This document shows, in pieces, positions 35,345 to 44,341 of a stretch of DNA of 55,946 nt. The notes under the pieces are model-generated. The model was not told where the DNA came from. It saw nothing but the letters and a program-made list of their open reading frames with translations, and did no database searches. Made by a program: the position numbers and the translations under genes. Numbering within the stretch: position 1 is the stretch's first letter; every line of letters starts with the position of its first letter. Source of the stretch: Christensenella sp964438705 (GTDB taxonomy: Bacteria; Bacillota; Clostridia; Christensenellales; Christensenellaceae); contig CAYTKQ010000021.1 of the NCBI GenBank assembly GCA_964438705.1, forward strand, positions 1 to 55,946, written 5' to 3'.

Positions 35345-36193
35345 ATGAAATTCTACAATAAAAAAGCAGACATCCATGTACCGGATGGCGTTGAGGACGA
35401 ACAGGCGCTTGCGCGTACGACCATCATGAGCATCGCGGCACATCAGGACGACTGCGAAATTATGGCCTATCACGCGATTGCAACATGCTACGAAGCGGAT
35501 ACTGAGTGGTATGCGGGTGTCGTACTCACAGACGGGGGCGGATCGCCGCGTTCGGGTGAATACGCGCACTGTTCTAATCATGAGATACATGTCAAGCGTT
35601 CGCAGGAGCAGCGTGCAGCCGCCGATATCGGAAAATACGGCGCAATGGTGCAGCTCGCCTATTCCAGCGCGGATGTGCGTACAGAAAAGCGGGATATCAT
35701 TGAAGCGGAGCTGACTGAGCTGCTTGAAAAGGCGCGTCCGCATACCATGTTTATCCACAACACGGCGGATAGGCACGAAACGCATTTGGGCGCGTGCCTG
35801 CGCGCGCTTGGAGCGCTGCGCAAGCTGCCGAAGGATCAGCGGCCCAGGCGCGTATACGGCATGGAGGTATGGCGCTCGCTCGACTGGCTGAGTGTCAAAG
35901 ATCGGCTAATTTTTGATACGTCCCCCTATCCCGCCCTTGCAAAAGCCGTGATACAGGCGTTTGATTCTCAGTGTACGCCCAAAAAGAGATTTGACCTTGC
36001 GGCACTCGGGCGACGAATGGGGAATGCGACGTTTCAGGAGCCACGGCAGATTGATCCCAGTGATTCTTGCAGCTTGGGCATGGACCTTACGCCGCTCATT
36101 GAGGACGACACACTCAGCATCCGGGATTTTACGCTGCAATATGCGGACAGCTTTCGCAATGACGTAAAAAATTTGCTAGACCAGCTTTTATAA
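35345..36193 (+). CDS. PIG-L (LmbE)-type N-deacetylase
   Basis: A 282-residue zinc enzyme that removes acetyl groups from N-acetylated sugars. The metal motif AHQDDCE corresponds to AHPDDE of the family (Gln for Pro), and the second part of the site is at HETH. Diacetylchitobiose deacetylases of archaea belong to this fold. The catalytic Asp of AHxDD is retained. In this operon it would deacetylate an N-acetyl hexosamine in the cytosol; no signal peptide is present. AAAGGAG is eight bases upstream. Confidence 0.85.
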   Translation: MKFYNKKADIHVPDGVEDEQALARTTIMSIAAHQDDCEIMAYHAIATCYEADTEWYAGVVLTDGGGSPRSGEYAHCSNHEIHVKRSQEQRAAADIGKYGAMVQLAYSSADVRTEKRDIIEAELTELLEKARPHTMFIHNTADRHETHLGACLRALGALRKLPKDQRPRRVYGMEVWRSLDWLSVKDRLIFDTSPYPALAKAVIQAFDSQCTPKKRFDLAALGRRMGNATFQEPRQIDPSDSCSLGMDLTPLIEDDTLSIRDFTLQYADSFRNDVKNLLDQLL

Positions 36194-36205
36194 GGAGGAA
36201 GGACG

Positions 36206-36961
36206 ATGAAACTGGTGATCACGCACAGTTATGACGAAAGTGCGGAGCTGTGTGCGCAAATGATGAACGAGGTGTTTGTTAGGAAGCCGGATGCGCTCAT
36301 GGGCCTCGCGACTGGCTCAACGCCCATTCCGGTCTATGAAAAGATGGTACGGGATCATAAGGCGGGGCGGGTCGATTATGCGCGCGCGCGATCCATCAAT
36401 CTGGATGAATATGTGGGACTTGGAGGAACAGATACCAATTCTTATCTATATTTTATGCGCCTGCACCTGTTTGACCCTGTAGGCATGTCGATGGCAAACG
36501 TATGGATACCCAACGGCATGAAACCGGTGGAAGAAGAAGTTGGGCGGCTTAACGCCTATCTTGATACACATGAAATGGACATACAGCTTTTGAGCGCGGG
36601 AACGAACGGGCATATTGGCTTCAACGAACCAAGCGACGTGTTCTATGACAAATATCACTACGTTGAACTGACCGAGGAGACCAAGAAAAGCAATTCGCGT
36701 CTGTTCGACAGCATAGAGGAAGTGCCCGTATCGGCGATCACCATGGGGATCGGCGGCATTATGCGGGCCAAAAAGATCGCGTTTTTGGCGACTGGAAATG
36801 AAAAGCTCCGTGCCATGAAGGCGATCCTCGAGCCCGGGAATATCACGCCGCAGGTACAGGGGAGCGTTTTGAAGTTCCACCGCGACTGCACGATTTTCCT
36901 CGATCTCGACCTTGCAGAGCAAATCACACCGGATGCGGGTGTTGAAGTAATCTATCGTTAG
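36206..36961 (+). CDS. nagB: Glucosamine-6-phosphate deaminase
   Basis: A 251-residue enzyme converting glucosamine 6-phosphate to fructose 6-phosphate and ammonia. The family motifs are clear: phosphate-binding GLATGSTPIPVYEKM, NLDEYVGLGG with the proton-transferring Asp, and the catalytic loop AGTNGHIGFNEPSD. It provides the link to glycolysis and is the strongest argument that the operon handles an amino sugar. AAGGAGG lies eight bases upstream. No nagA (phospho-sugar deacetylase) is present; a PIG-L enzyme takes its place. Confidence 0.94.
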   Translation: MKLVITHSYDESAELCAQMMNEVFVRKPDALMGLATGSTPIPVYEKMVRDHKAGRVDYARARSINLDEYVGLGGTDTNSYLYFMRLHLFDPVGMSMANVWIPNGMKPVEEEVGRLNAYLDTHEMDIQLLSAGTNGHIGFNEPSDVFYDKYHYVELTEETKKSNSRLFDSIEEVPVSAITMGIGGIMRAKKIAFLATGNEKLRAMKAILEPGNITPQVQGSVLKFHRDCTIFLDLDLAEQITPDAGVEVIYR

Positions 36962-36974
36962 GAGGAATACGATT

Positions 36975-38003
36975 ATGATCAAAATGGCGATTGTGGGTGC
37001 AGGCCTGTGGGCGCAGGAGCACGGAAGGATTTTTACGGAAATGGCGGGCGTGGAACCGGTGGCGATCTGTGATCTTGACCGCAAGCGTGCGGAGCAGTTC
37101 GCGTCAATGTTTGGAATTGGCGATTCGCAGGTGTATACGAATCACAAGGAGATGTTTGAAAAATCGGGCTGCGACGCGGTTTCGATCGTCACGCCGGATT
37201 TCTTGCATACAGAGGTGGCGTGCGATTGCGCAAACGCAAAAAAGCATATGCTGATCGAAAAACCGCTCGCCACAACGCGCGACGATGTGTTCCGCATCCT
37301 TGATGCGGCGGGCAAAAACAAGGTGCGTGTGATGGTGGATATGCACAACCGCTGGAGTCCGCCGTTCAACAACATAAAAGCGATTCTCGACAGCAAAAAA
37401 TACGGGGAGCCTGTCAACGCCTATTTTCGGCTGAACGATGTGAAATCCGTGGCGACAGATATGCTCTCTTGGGCCGCAAAATCTTCGATCTTGTGGTTTT
37501 TGGGCAGTCATTCGCTGGATACGCTCAACTGGCTGCTCGACAGTCAGCCAAAAGAGGTATACGCGCTGAGCTCGCGCGGCGTGCTTGACGGCCTCGGTGT
37601 GGATGCGGTGGACGTATACCAGACGTCGATCCGCTACAAAAATGGTGTGATCGCTCAGATGGAGAACGGATGGATCACCCCGAACGGGAATCCATGCGTC
37701 AACGACATCAAATTCAATGTGGTGTGCGAGAGCGGAAAGATGGACATCGACGCATCCAGCAACAATTTATTGCAGGTGACAGGGGAAGAGAGGCTGGATA
37801 CGGGCGATTGCATCGTTGCGAACAAGGTGTTTGGCTCCCATAGGGGTTTTGCGTATGAAAGCATACGCAGCTTTCTTCACAACATGGAAAGCGGAGAAGA
37901 TTTCCGCGTATCACTTGAGGATTCCGCGCGTGTGGTGCTTGCGCTGCTCGCCGTGATGGAATCCGCACAAACGGGGGAAGTGGTGCGCTGCGAATCGATA
38001 TAA
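36975..38003 (+). CDS. Gfo/Idh/MocA-family oxidoreductase
   Basis: A 342-residue NAD(P)-dependent sugar oxidoreductase. Rossmann motif VGAGLWAQEHGRI at the N-terminus, the conserved EKPLATT segment with its catalytic Lys at about residue 96, and a C-terminal beta-sheet domain that binds the substrate. It could oxidise or epimerise a sugar or sugar phosphate from the imported ligand. The substrate is not predictable. AGGAGG is before the ATG. Confidence 0.9.
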   Translation: MIKMAIVGAGLWAQEHGRIFTEMAGVEPVAICDLDRKRAEQFASMFGIGDSQVYTNHKEMFEKSGCDAVSIVTPDFLHTEVACDCANAKKHMLIEKPLATTRDDVFRILDAAGKNKVRVMVDMHNRWSPPFNNIKAILDSKKYGEPVNAYFRLNDVKSVATDMLSWAAKSSILWFLGSHSLDTLNWLLDSQPKEVYALSSRGVLDGLGVDAVDVYQTSIRYKNGVIAQMENGWITPNGNPCVNDIKFNVVCESGKMDIDASSNNLLQVTGEERLDTGDCIVANKVFGSHRGFAYESIRSFLHNMESGEDFRVSLEDSARVVLALLAVMESAQTGEVVRCESI

Positions 38004-38022
38004 GCGAGCCCATTTATGTGTC

Positions 38023-38859
38023 ATGAGGGATTACAGTATCATTTTTTGCGATGTAGACGGCACGCTGCTTGATTCCGGGCAGAACATATCGGAACCCACA
38101 AAAGTGAAAATACGGGCGCTTTGCGATATGGGGATACCCTTTGTTCTCGCATCCGCGCGAAAACCACAAGGGATCAAAAGCCTGCATCGGCAGATTGGGA
38201 TCAACGCGTTCGCCATTTGCTATGGCGGTGCGCTTTTGCTGGACAGCAAATACTGCCCCGTTTACAGCAAGGGTCTGAGCAGAGAACGGGCGCTTGCTGT
38301 GAAGCGGGCGATCCGCTCGTCCGGCTGTAAGGTGTGCGCAAGCGTTTATCACGATGATCTGTGGATCGTGGACGACACAAACGATCCGTGGGTCGCGCAT
38401 GAACGTGCGGGCATTGAGCATCCGCCAAAAGAGGGCGATATGGAGCGCGTTTTGAACAGAGAGGACAAAGTTCACAAAATCAGCTGTCTTGGGCAGCCTG
38501 AAGAGATTCTGAGGCTGGAAATGATTCTGTGTAAGACATTTCGGGGGCTGAACATCGTGAAATCTGCCGACAATTGCCTTGAGATATCACATTGTATGGT
38601 GAACAAAGCCCATACCGCGTTATATTTGTGTGAATATCTGGGTATTTCATCTTCGCGCGCAGTGGCGTTCGGGGATTATGACAACGACCTTGATCTGCTT
38701 TTGAGCGTGGGATTGGGTGTTGCGATGGGAAATGCCTCTCCCATACTGAGAGAAAGGGTCAAAAATATAACGGAAGACAACGACCATGAAGGCGTGCTTC
38801 GTCGGCTCGAAATGCTGGCATTCCGACCAGTGGCGCACTGTGGGCAATTGATTGAATAA
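38023..38859 (+). CDS. HAD-superfamily (Cof type IIB) phosphatase
   Basis: A 278-residue phosphatase. The catalytic motif I DVDGTLLDSG at residues about 10-19, a C2B cap domain, and motif IV FGDYDNDLDLL near residue 217 are present. It probably removes phosphate from a sugar phosphate, perhaps to relieve a toxic intermediate. Ribosome site is weak. It is the last gene of the operon, ending at a strong terminator. Confidence 0.88.
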   Translation: MRDYSIIFCDVDGTLLDSGQNISEPTKVKIRALCDMGIPFVLASARKPQGIKSLHRQIGINAFAICYGGALLLDSKYCPVYSKGLSRERALAVKRAIRSSGCKVCASVYHDDLWIVDDTNDPWVAHERAGIEHPPKEGDMERVLNREDKVHKISCLGQPEEILRLEMILCKTFRGLNIVKSADNCLEISHCMVNKAHTALYLCEYLGISSSRAVAFGDYDNDLDLLLSVGLGVAMGNASPILRERVKNITEDNDHEGVLRRLEMLAFRPVAHCGQLIE

Positions 38860-38893
38860 AAAAGCGTTCCGGGGTACCCCGGAACGCTTTTTG
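38859..38893. terminator. Perfect-palindrome bidirectional terminator
   Basis: A 34-base perfect palindrome with AAAAA and TTTTT ends and the centre CCGGGGTACCCCGG separates the HAD gene (+) from the class II aldolase gene (-). Confidence 0.95.
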
Positions 38894-38905
38894 TATGGGC
38901 GTTTT

Positions 38906-40015
38906 TTAGCCCTTGTTGACCTTTTGCCGATACGCTTCCACTTCCCAGTTGGTAATGAAGTCGATGAGCTCCTGCGTCATGTGCAGCGGGCCGCCGAAGC
39001 TTTCGGAATACGCCGCGACCTTCACCGCGTCGAGGAAGAGCATCTTCGACGTGTCGATCTCCTTTTGGCTGTCGCCCAGCACGAACGCGCCAAAGCCTTT
39101 GATGCAAACGACTTTCGGGGCGTAGCCGTTCTTCTGCGTAAATTCGTCGAATTTCACATCGAGCAGATCGGGGGATTCTGTGTAGAGAAACTCCGCTTTG
39201 CAGTAAACGATGTGATCGGGCGAAAATGCCGCGGAAAGCGGCGAAAACGCGCGAACGGATTCCGCAAGGGAAAGAACCTCCTTATTGCACACGAGTTCGG
39301 CCTTGCCGTTGGGGGAATAGAGCGCCGCAAGCTCGCGTTTCAGGATTTCAGCCTGCGCTTCATCGCACGAAGCGGGAGAGAAATCCGGCTTGCGGATCAA
39401 TTTAGCGTTCAGCTTGTCCATGACGTTCGTCATAAGCACGTCGATCTCCTCGCGCGTATCCGCCGCAACGAAGATGCCGTGGTTTTGCAGCAGAAGGATT
39501 TGGGCTTCCTTGCCGTGCTTTTCCTTATATTCGGCGAGCTTTTCCGCGCACAGCACGGAGAGTACATAGCCGGGACGTGCAAGAGGAATCCACACAAATT
39601 CGCCGGGAAACAGCTCTGCGGCGATCTTTTCACCATCCTGACCGCATGTGAGGCCGTTGACGAGCGCGGGATGAATGTGCAGGACAAACCGGAAAGGGAA
39701 GAGATTGTGCAACGTCGTCTCAACGCTCGGGCGTTTTTCCTCAAAGCCGGGCAGACGCGCGGCCATCATATCGGCGAGTGCCGCCGCCTCGCGTTCCTTA
39801 TCGTCCGCCGGATATTGAGCGGACATCATGGCGCTCAATTTTGCGCGGTCCATGCCCACAAACCCGTCCTGCGTGATGGTGCCGAGCGTGGTGCCCGAAC
39901 CCTTGATGTACATTTCACTGTCGTCCTTCACGGAGGTGTTGCCGCCACCCGCGAGCACATAGTCCTCACTTTTTCCATAGTCGTTGGAAAGTTCTACAAG
40001 CGCAGTAATATCCAA
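38906..40015 (-). CDS. Class II aldolase, rhamnulose-1-phosphate aldolase-domain type
   Basis: A 369-residue zinc aldolase. GGGNTSVK near the N-terminus binds the phosphate, VLHIHPALV carries two zinc His, and LQNHGIF holds a third; the catalytic Glu is in RPSVETTLHN. It resembles the N-terminal aldolase half of the bifunctional RhaEW/YuxG enzyme, with the dehydrogenase half missing. It probably cleaves a ketose 1-phosphate into dihydroxyacetone phosphate and an aldehyde. The start is TTG 40015 with GAGGTAA upstream. It lies alone on the minus strand at the left edge of the microcompartment locus, divergent from the PHP gene. Confidence 0.85.
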   Translation of the reverse strand: MDITALVELSNDYGKSEDYVLAGGGNTSVKDDSEMYIKGSGTTLGTITQDGFVGMDRAKLSAMMSAQYPADDKEREAAALADMMAARLPGFEEKRPSVETTLHNLFPFRFVLHIHPALVNGLTCGQDGEKIAAELFPGEFVWIPLARPGYVLSVLCAEKLAEYKEKHGKEAQILLLQNHGIFVAADTREEIDVLMTNVMDKLNAKLIRKPDFSPASCDEAQAEILKRELAALYSPNGKAELVCNKEVLSLAESVRAFSPLSAAFSPDHIVYCKAEFLYTESPDLLDVKFDEFTQKNGYAPKVVCIKGFGAFVLGDSQKEIDTSKMLFLDAVKVAAYSESFGGPLHMTQELIDFITNWEVEAYRQKVNKG

Positions 40016-40110
40016 TCTCTGTTACCTCATTTCTATGAATTTTATGAAAGATTGCTCTTTCAAAACAGGTTCAAACATGGTATAGTAAAACTGATTTTTG
40101 ATCGAATTAC

Positions 40111-40125
40111 ACAATACGCTTTCAT
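40111..40125 (-). promoter_or_regulatory. Possible CcpA (cre) site
   Basis: On the minus strand ATGAAAGCGTATTGT fits the cre consensus at all but one fixed position, in the 197-base region between the divergent aldolase and PHP genes. Otherwise I see no clear promoter pair there. Confidence 0.35.
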
Positions 40126-40212
40126 TATATGTAATTTATTCACGCTTTTCAACAAGAATCGTGTGAAATAATAACATAATATTGGGGCGATACCGAAAAC
40201 GGAGGGGAAAAA

Positions 40213-41499
40213 ATGAGCAAAGAAGAATTGTTGCAGCAGTTGAACGCGCCGCAAAAGGAAGCGCGGCTCGAGGCATTGAGAGGGCTGCGCGCCATGATGG
40301 ATGCGGGGCAGATCGAGGAGCCTGTGCGCACGACGGACACGAACAACCACGTCCACACGACGTATTCCTTTTCACCCTATTCACCTACGGCGGCGGTTTA
40401 TTACGCATACATGAGCGGGCTGTGCACGGTGGGCATCATCGATCACGATTCCATCAGCGGCGCGCGTGAATTTATCGAGGCGGGGGAAATCATGCGCATT
40501 ACCACAACCATAGGCTGCGAGGTGCGCGTGAGCTTTGAGCAAACGCCCATGAACGGACGCGTGCTCAACAACCCGGATGAGCCGACCGTCGCCTATATTG
40601 CGCTGCACGGCCTTCCGCACAATAAGATCGACGAGCTTGATGCGCTGCTCTGCCAGATTCGTGAGAAGCGCAACGAGCGCAACCGCGCGCAGGTCATTGC
40701 GCTCAATGGGATCATCGCGCCGTATGGGGTCAGCCTCGATTTTGACGCGGATGTCGTGCCCATTTCCATGGCGCACGAGGGCGGGAGCATCACGGAGCGG
40801 CACATCCTTTACGCGCTGACCCAAAAGCTGATCGAAACATATGGCAGAGGCGAGAAGTTGATCGCGTTTTTGGAGCAGGAGATGGGCATCGAGCTGAAGG
40901 GCAATGTGCGTAAGATGTTCGAGGATACGGAATTTCACGCGTATGAGTACGACGTACTCAACATCCTGAAATCCAACCTCGTGCCCAAATTCTTCATCGC
41001 GGCGGGAGAGGACAGCTTCCCGGTGAAGAAGGTGGTGGATTATGCGCGCACGCTGGGCGTGATCCCCACGTACTGCTACCTCGGCGACGTTGCGGAATCC
41101 CCGACGGGCGACAAGAAGGCGCAGAAGTTTGAGGACGAATTTTTGGACGAACTTTTGCCGCTTGTCAAAGAGCTTGGCTTTGAGGCGTTTGCCTACATGC
41201 CGTCGCGCAACACGATGGAGCAGCTGACGCGCGTGATGGACGCGTGCAAGAAGTTCGAATTTTTTGAGATTTCCGGCGAGGACATCAATCAGCCCCGACA
41301 GAGCTTCATCTGCCTCAAGCAGCGTGACGACGCGTTTTTGCATCTGGGGGACAACACGTGGGCGCTGGTGGGCCACGAGCACGCGGCGACGGCGGATTTG
41401 AGCGACAGCATCTACAGCGTGAAAACCAAAGAAAAATATCCCGACATGAAGGAGCGCGTCGCGCACTTCAAGGAGATCGGGCTTCGGTATAAAAAGTGA
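40213..41499 (+). CDS. PHP-domain metal-dependent hydrolase-like protein
   Basis: A 428-residue protein of the PHP fold, a TIM-barrel-like metal phosphoesterase. Motif I NHVHTTYSFSPYSP at about 46-59, IDHDSISG and GCEVRV supply metal ligands; HEGGSITERHIL and GHEHAA near the C-terminus give further His. A 40-residue helical N-terminus precedes the domain. The substrate is unknown. AACGGAGGGG lies about six bases upstream. It is the first plus-strand gene of the microcompartment region, monocistronic, followed by its own terminator. It might hydrolyse a phosphate ester of the sugar pathway. Confidence 0.8.
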   Translation: MSKEELLQQLNAPQKEARLEALRGLRAMMDAGQIEEPVRTTDTNNHVHTTYSFSPYSPTAAVYYAYMSGLCTVGIIDHDSISGAREFIEAGEIMRITTTIGCEVRVSFEQTPMNGRVLNNPDEPTVAYIALHGLPHNKIDELDALLCQIREKRNERNRAQVIALNGIIAPYGVSLDFDADVVPISMAHEGGSITERHILYALTQKLIETYGRGEKLIAFLEQEMGIELKGNVRKMFEDTEFHAYEYDVLNILKSNLVPKFFIAAGEDSFPVKKVVDYARTLGVIPTYCYLGDVAESPTGDKKAQKFEDEFLDELLPLVKELGFEAFAYMPSRNTMEQLTRVMDACKKFEFFEISGEDINQPRQSFICLKQRDDAFLHLGDNTWALVGHEHAATADLSDSIYSVKTKEKYPDMKERVAHFKEIGLRYKK

Positions 41500-41506
41500 T
41501 GTAAAA

Positions 41507-41537
41507 ATATCGCCGCGCTTGCGGCGGTATTTTTTTT
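41507..41537 (+). terminator. Terminator of the PHP gene
   Basis: CGCCGC-GCTT-GCGGCG followed by TATTTTTTTT. Confidence 0.9.
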
Positions 41538-41551
41538 ACGGTCGGCGGGTA

Positions 41552-41580
41552 TTGTAGTATGCGGTTAATCGGATTAAAAT
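41552..41580 (+). promoter_or_regulatory. Promoter of the FucO/tandem-aldolase unit
   Basis: TTGTAG, 17 bases, TAAAAT; 61 bases before the first start codon. Confidence 0.55.
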
Positions 41581-41641
41581 AAAGAAAAATGCATCATGTG
41601 GAGCGCGGGGGTTTATGAATCGATAAAAGGAGGGGTTTACA

Positions 41642-42799
41642 ATGGCACAGCGGATCATTTTGAACGAAACGTCTTATTTCGGGCAGGGGGCGCTTTTGCA
41701 TCTGCCGGGGGAGATCAAGAAGCGCGGTTTTCAAAAAGCACTCATCGTTACGGACGGCGACCTCGTGAAGTTTGGCGTGACGGCAAAGGTGACGGACATC
41801 CTTGATCGGGAGGGCATGGCGTACAACGTGTTTTCACAGGTAAAGGCAAACCCCACGGTGGACATCGTCAAGCGGGGCGTGGAGGCTTTCCGTTACAGCG
41901 GTGCGGATTACCTCATCGCCATTGGCGGCGGATCGCCCATCGACACCGCGAAGGCGGTGGGGATCATTGTCAACAACCCGCAGTTTGCGGATGTGACGAG
42001 CCTTGAAGGGGCGGTCGATACCCCGAACAAGGCGGTGCCCACCATTGCGATCCCCACAACGGCGGGGACAGCGGCAGAGGTGACGATCAACTATGTGATT
42101 ACGGACGAGGAAAAGAAGCGAAAATTTGTATGTGTGGACGTGCACGACATCCCGCAGGTGGCGATCGTGGACCCGGACATGATGTCTTCGATGCCGCGCG
42201 GCCTTGCGGCGGCGACGGGCATGGACGCGCTGACGCACGCCATCGAGGGATATACCACCAAGGGCGCGTGGGAGATGACGGACATGTTTCATTTGCAGGC
42301 GATCAGGATGATTGCGGCAAATCTGAAAGACGCGGTGAACGGGGATATGAAGGCGAAGGAGGAGATGGCGACCGCGCAGTACATCGCTGGCATGGGCTTT
42401 TCGAATGTGGGCCTCGGCGTGGTGCACGGCATGGCGCACCCGCTGGGCGCGTTTTACGACACCGCTCACGGCATCGCCAACGCGGTGCTGCTGCCCTATG
42501 TGATGGAACACAACGCGGACGCGACGGGAGAAAAATACCGCGAGATCGCGCGGGCGATGGGTATTGTAGGCGTGGACAACATGAGTCAGGAGGAATATCG
42601 CAAAGCGGCGGTTGAAGCTGTGCGCGGCCTTTCGAGGGCGGTGGAAATCCCGCAGACGCTTGTGGAGATTGGTGTGAAGGAGGAGGATCTTGCCGCACTC
42701 GCGGATTCCGCGTTTTGTGACGTGTGCACAGGCGGCAATCCGAAGGACATGACGGCGGAGAGCATCCTCGGCATATACAGATGGGCAATGAACGGCTAA
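41642..42799 (+). CDS. fucO: FucO-like iron-containing lactaldehyde reductase
   Basis: A 385-residue group III alcohol dehydrogenase, closest in pattern to lactaldehyde:propanediol oxidoreductase. It reduces a short aldehyde with NADH: the nucleotide loop GGGSPIDTAKAVG, and metal-binding MDALTHAIEGYTT and GLGVVHGMAHPLGAFYDTAHG with the conserved Asp and three His. In this locus it would reduce the aldehyde produced by the aldolases, so regenerating NAD+. No encapsulation peptide is visible at either end. AAAGGAGG lies eight bases upstream. It is translated in a two-gene unit with the tandem aldolase 12 bases downstream. Confidence 0.92.
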   Translation: MAQRIILNETSYFGQGALLHLPGEIKKRGFQKALIVTDGDLVKFGVTAKVTDILDREGMAYNVFSQVKANPTVDIVKRGVEAFRYSGADYLIAIGGGSPIDTAKAVGIIVNNPQFADVTSLEGAVDTPNKAVPTIAIPTTAGTAAEVTINYVITDEEKKRKFVCVDVHDIPQVAIVDPDMMSSMPRGLAAATGMDALTHAIEGYTTKGAWEMTDMFHLQAIRMIAANLKDAVNGDMKAKEEMATAQYIAGMGFSNVGLGVVHGMAHPLGAFYDTAHGIANAVLLPYVMEHNADATGEKYREIARAMGIVGVDNMSQEEYRKAAVEAVRGLSRAVEIPQTLVEIGVKEEDLAALADSAFCDVCTGGNPKDMTAESILGIYRWAMNG

Positions 42800-42811
42800 G
42801 GAGGAAATGAT

Positions 42812-44101
42812 ATGAATTTTCATGTATTGCATCCGGCGGACCAGATTTGCATGATGATGGAGCGCATCTATGCGTTTGGCATGACGACCACATCGGGCGG
42901 CAACCTTTCGATCATGGACTCGGACGGCGACATCTGGATCACGCCCGGTTCCATCGACAAGGGTACGCTCACACGCGACGACATCATGCAGGTGAAGCCG
43001 GACGGCACGGTTATCGGGCCGCACAAGCCGTCGGTGGAGCTGCCCTTTCATAAGATGGTGTATGAAAAGAGACCGGATTTGAAATCGGTGCTGCACGCGC
43101 ACCCGCCCGCGCTGGTCGCTTATTCCGCGTTGGGCAGGAGACCGCACACGGAGATGATCGCCAGTGTGAATTATGTGTGCAACAATGTGCAGTTCGCGGG
43201 ATATGCGCTGCCCGGTTCCAAGAAGCTCGGCGATCTCATCGCACAAAAATTCGAGCAGGGCTCGGACATCGTGATGATGGCAAGCCACGGTGTGGTGATC
43301 GGCGCGGACAATCTGTTCGACGCGTTTAAAAAGTTTGAAACGCTCGACCACTGCGCGCGCATCGAGATCAACGCGGCCCCGCTTGGAGAACCGCGCATCT
43401 TGACGGCGGAGGAGCTGAACATGTATTACACGCGCTCCTTCCCGGCGCTGGAGGACTATTATTCGGGAGAATACAGCTCGGAGGAGCGTTATTACCGCTC
43501 GGCGATGTGTAAGTTCATTCAGCGCGCGTATAATCAGCAGCTGTTCACCTCCACGCAGGGCACGTTTTCGCGCAGGCTGCCCGACGGCTCGTTTATCATC
43601 ACGCCGTACAACAAGGACAGGATGTATCTGGAGCCGGAGGACATCGTGAATGTACGCAACGGGCGCAAGGAGCAGGGGAAAAATCCGTCGCGCGCGGTGC
43701 GGCTGCATCAGGCGATCTATGACAAGCACCCGGATGTGAACGCGGTGGCGATCGCGCATCCGCCGAACATCATGGCGTTTGCCGTGACGGGCGCGGAGTT
43801 TGACGCGCGACTGATTCCCGAGAGCTACATTATGCTCAAGCAGGTGCAGCGTCTGCCGTACGGCTCGAATCTCTCTTCGGAGCACAATGCGGTCGCGAAT
43901 GCGATCTCCATGAAAAATCCGGTGGCGATCATTGAAAACGACTGTGCCGTGATCGCGGGGACGGGGCTTTTGAACGTGTTTGACCGTCTGGAGGTGCTGG
44001 AATATTCCGCGAAATCGGTGCTGGCGGCCAAGCAGGTGGGTGAGCTGCACACCATCAGCCCGGAAGAGGTCAAGGAGATCGAGGTGGCGTTTAAGCTGTA
44101 G
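42812..44101 (+). CDS. Tandem class II aldolase with a degenerate second domain
   Basis: A 429-residue protein made of two class II aldolase/adducin domains, about 1-205 and 215-429. The first is complete: SGGNLSIMD (phosphate), catalytic Glu in SVELPFH, zinc His in LHAHPPAL and ASHGVV. The second has lost key residues: TSTQGTFSRR in place of GGNxS, VAIAHPPN with a single His, and IENDCAVI in place of NHG. It is probably catalytically dead and may hold the first domain or a partner. The first domain should cleave a ketose 1-phosphate. AAGGAGG precedes the ATG. A terminator follows. Confidence 0.88.
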   Translation: MNFHVLHPADQICMMMERIYAFGMTTTSGGNLSIMDSDGDIWITPGSIDKGTLTRDDIMQVKPDGTVIGPHKPSVELPFHKMVYEKRPDLKSVLHAHPPALVAYSALGRRPHTEMIASVNYVCNNVQFAGYALPGSKKLGDLIAQKFEQGSDIVMMASHGVVIGADNLFDAFKKFETLDHCARIEINAAPLGEPRILTAEELNMYYTRSFPALEDYYSGEYSSEERYYRSAMCKFIQRAYNQQLFTSTQGTFSRRLPDGSFIITPYNKDRMYLEPEDIVNVRNGRKEQGKNPSRAVRLHQAIYDKHPDVNAVAIAHPPNIMAFAVTGAEFDARLIPESYIMLKQVQRLPYGSNLSSEHNAVANAISMKNPVAIIENDCAVIAGTGLLNVFDRLEVLEYSAKSVLAAKQVGELHTISPEEVKEIEVAFKL

Positions 44102-44109
44102 TATATAAA

Positions 44110-44140
44110 AAGGAAGCCCTGTGGAGGGGCTTCTTTTTTT
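44110..44140 (+). terminator. Terminator of the FucO/tandem-aldolase unit
   Basis: GAAGCCC-TGTGGAG-GGGCTTC followed by seven T residues. Confidence 0.92.
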
Positions 44141-44153
44141 GCCTGAAAAGTTA

Positions 44154-44173
44154 TTATAATAACGTTATTATAA
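44154..44173. promoter_or_regulatory. 20-bp palindromic operator of the shell operon
   Basis: TTATAATAACGTTATTATAA is a perfect 20-bp palindrome, 104 bases before the -35 box of the shell operon. Its core AATAACGTTATT recurs with one difference at 52988-52999 in front of the rex gene. Confidence 0.6.
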
Positions 44174-44276
44174 AATCTAATTTAATGAAATATACACAAA
44201 ATATTGCGATTAATGCCAATAATATAGATATAGTAATGACTATTATACAAAATAAATGTTTTTATAAAAATATATA

Positions 44277-44305
44277 TTGACATAAATATAACTTAATGCT
44301 ACAAT
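44277..44305 (+). promoter_or_regulatory. Promoter of the microcompartment shell operon
   Basis: TTGACA, 17 bases, TACAAT, 36 bases before the TIGR04076 gene, in a very A+T-rich stretch. Confidence 0.85.
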
Positions 44306-44341
44306 GCAAGTATCAAAATAAAGCAATGGGGGTCCATCGAA

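Noticed and set aside
38906..40015. Aldolase gene considered as a truncated RhaEW fusion that lost its dehydrogenase half by mutation
   Set aside because: The frame ends cleanly before a terminator, and no remnant of a dehydrogenase domain follows; a stand-alone aldolase domain is more likely.
41834..44050. A very long open frame on the minus strand (738 codons) opposite fucO and the tandem aldolase gene
   Set aside because: It mirrors two well-conserved genes, has no ribosome site, and is dominated by Arg, His and Val in the pattern expected from antisense reading of GC-rich codons.
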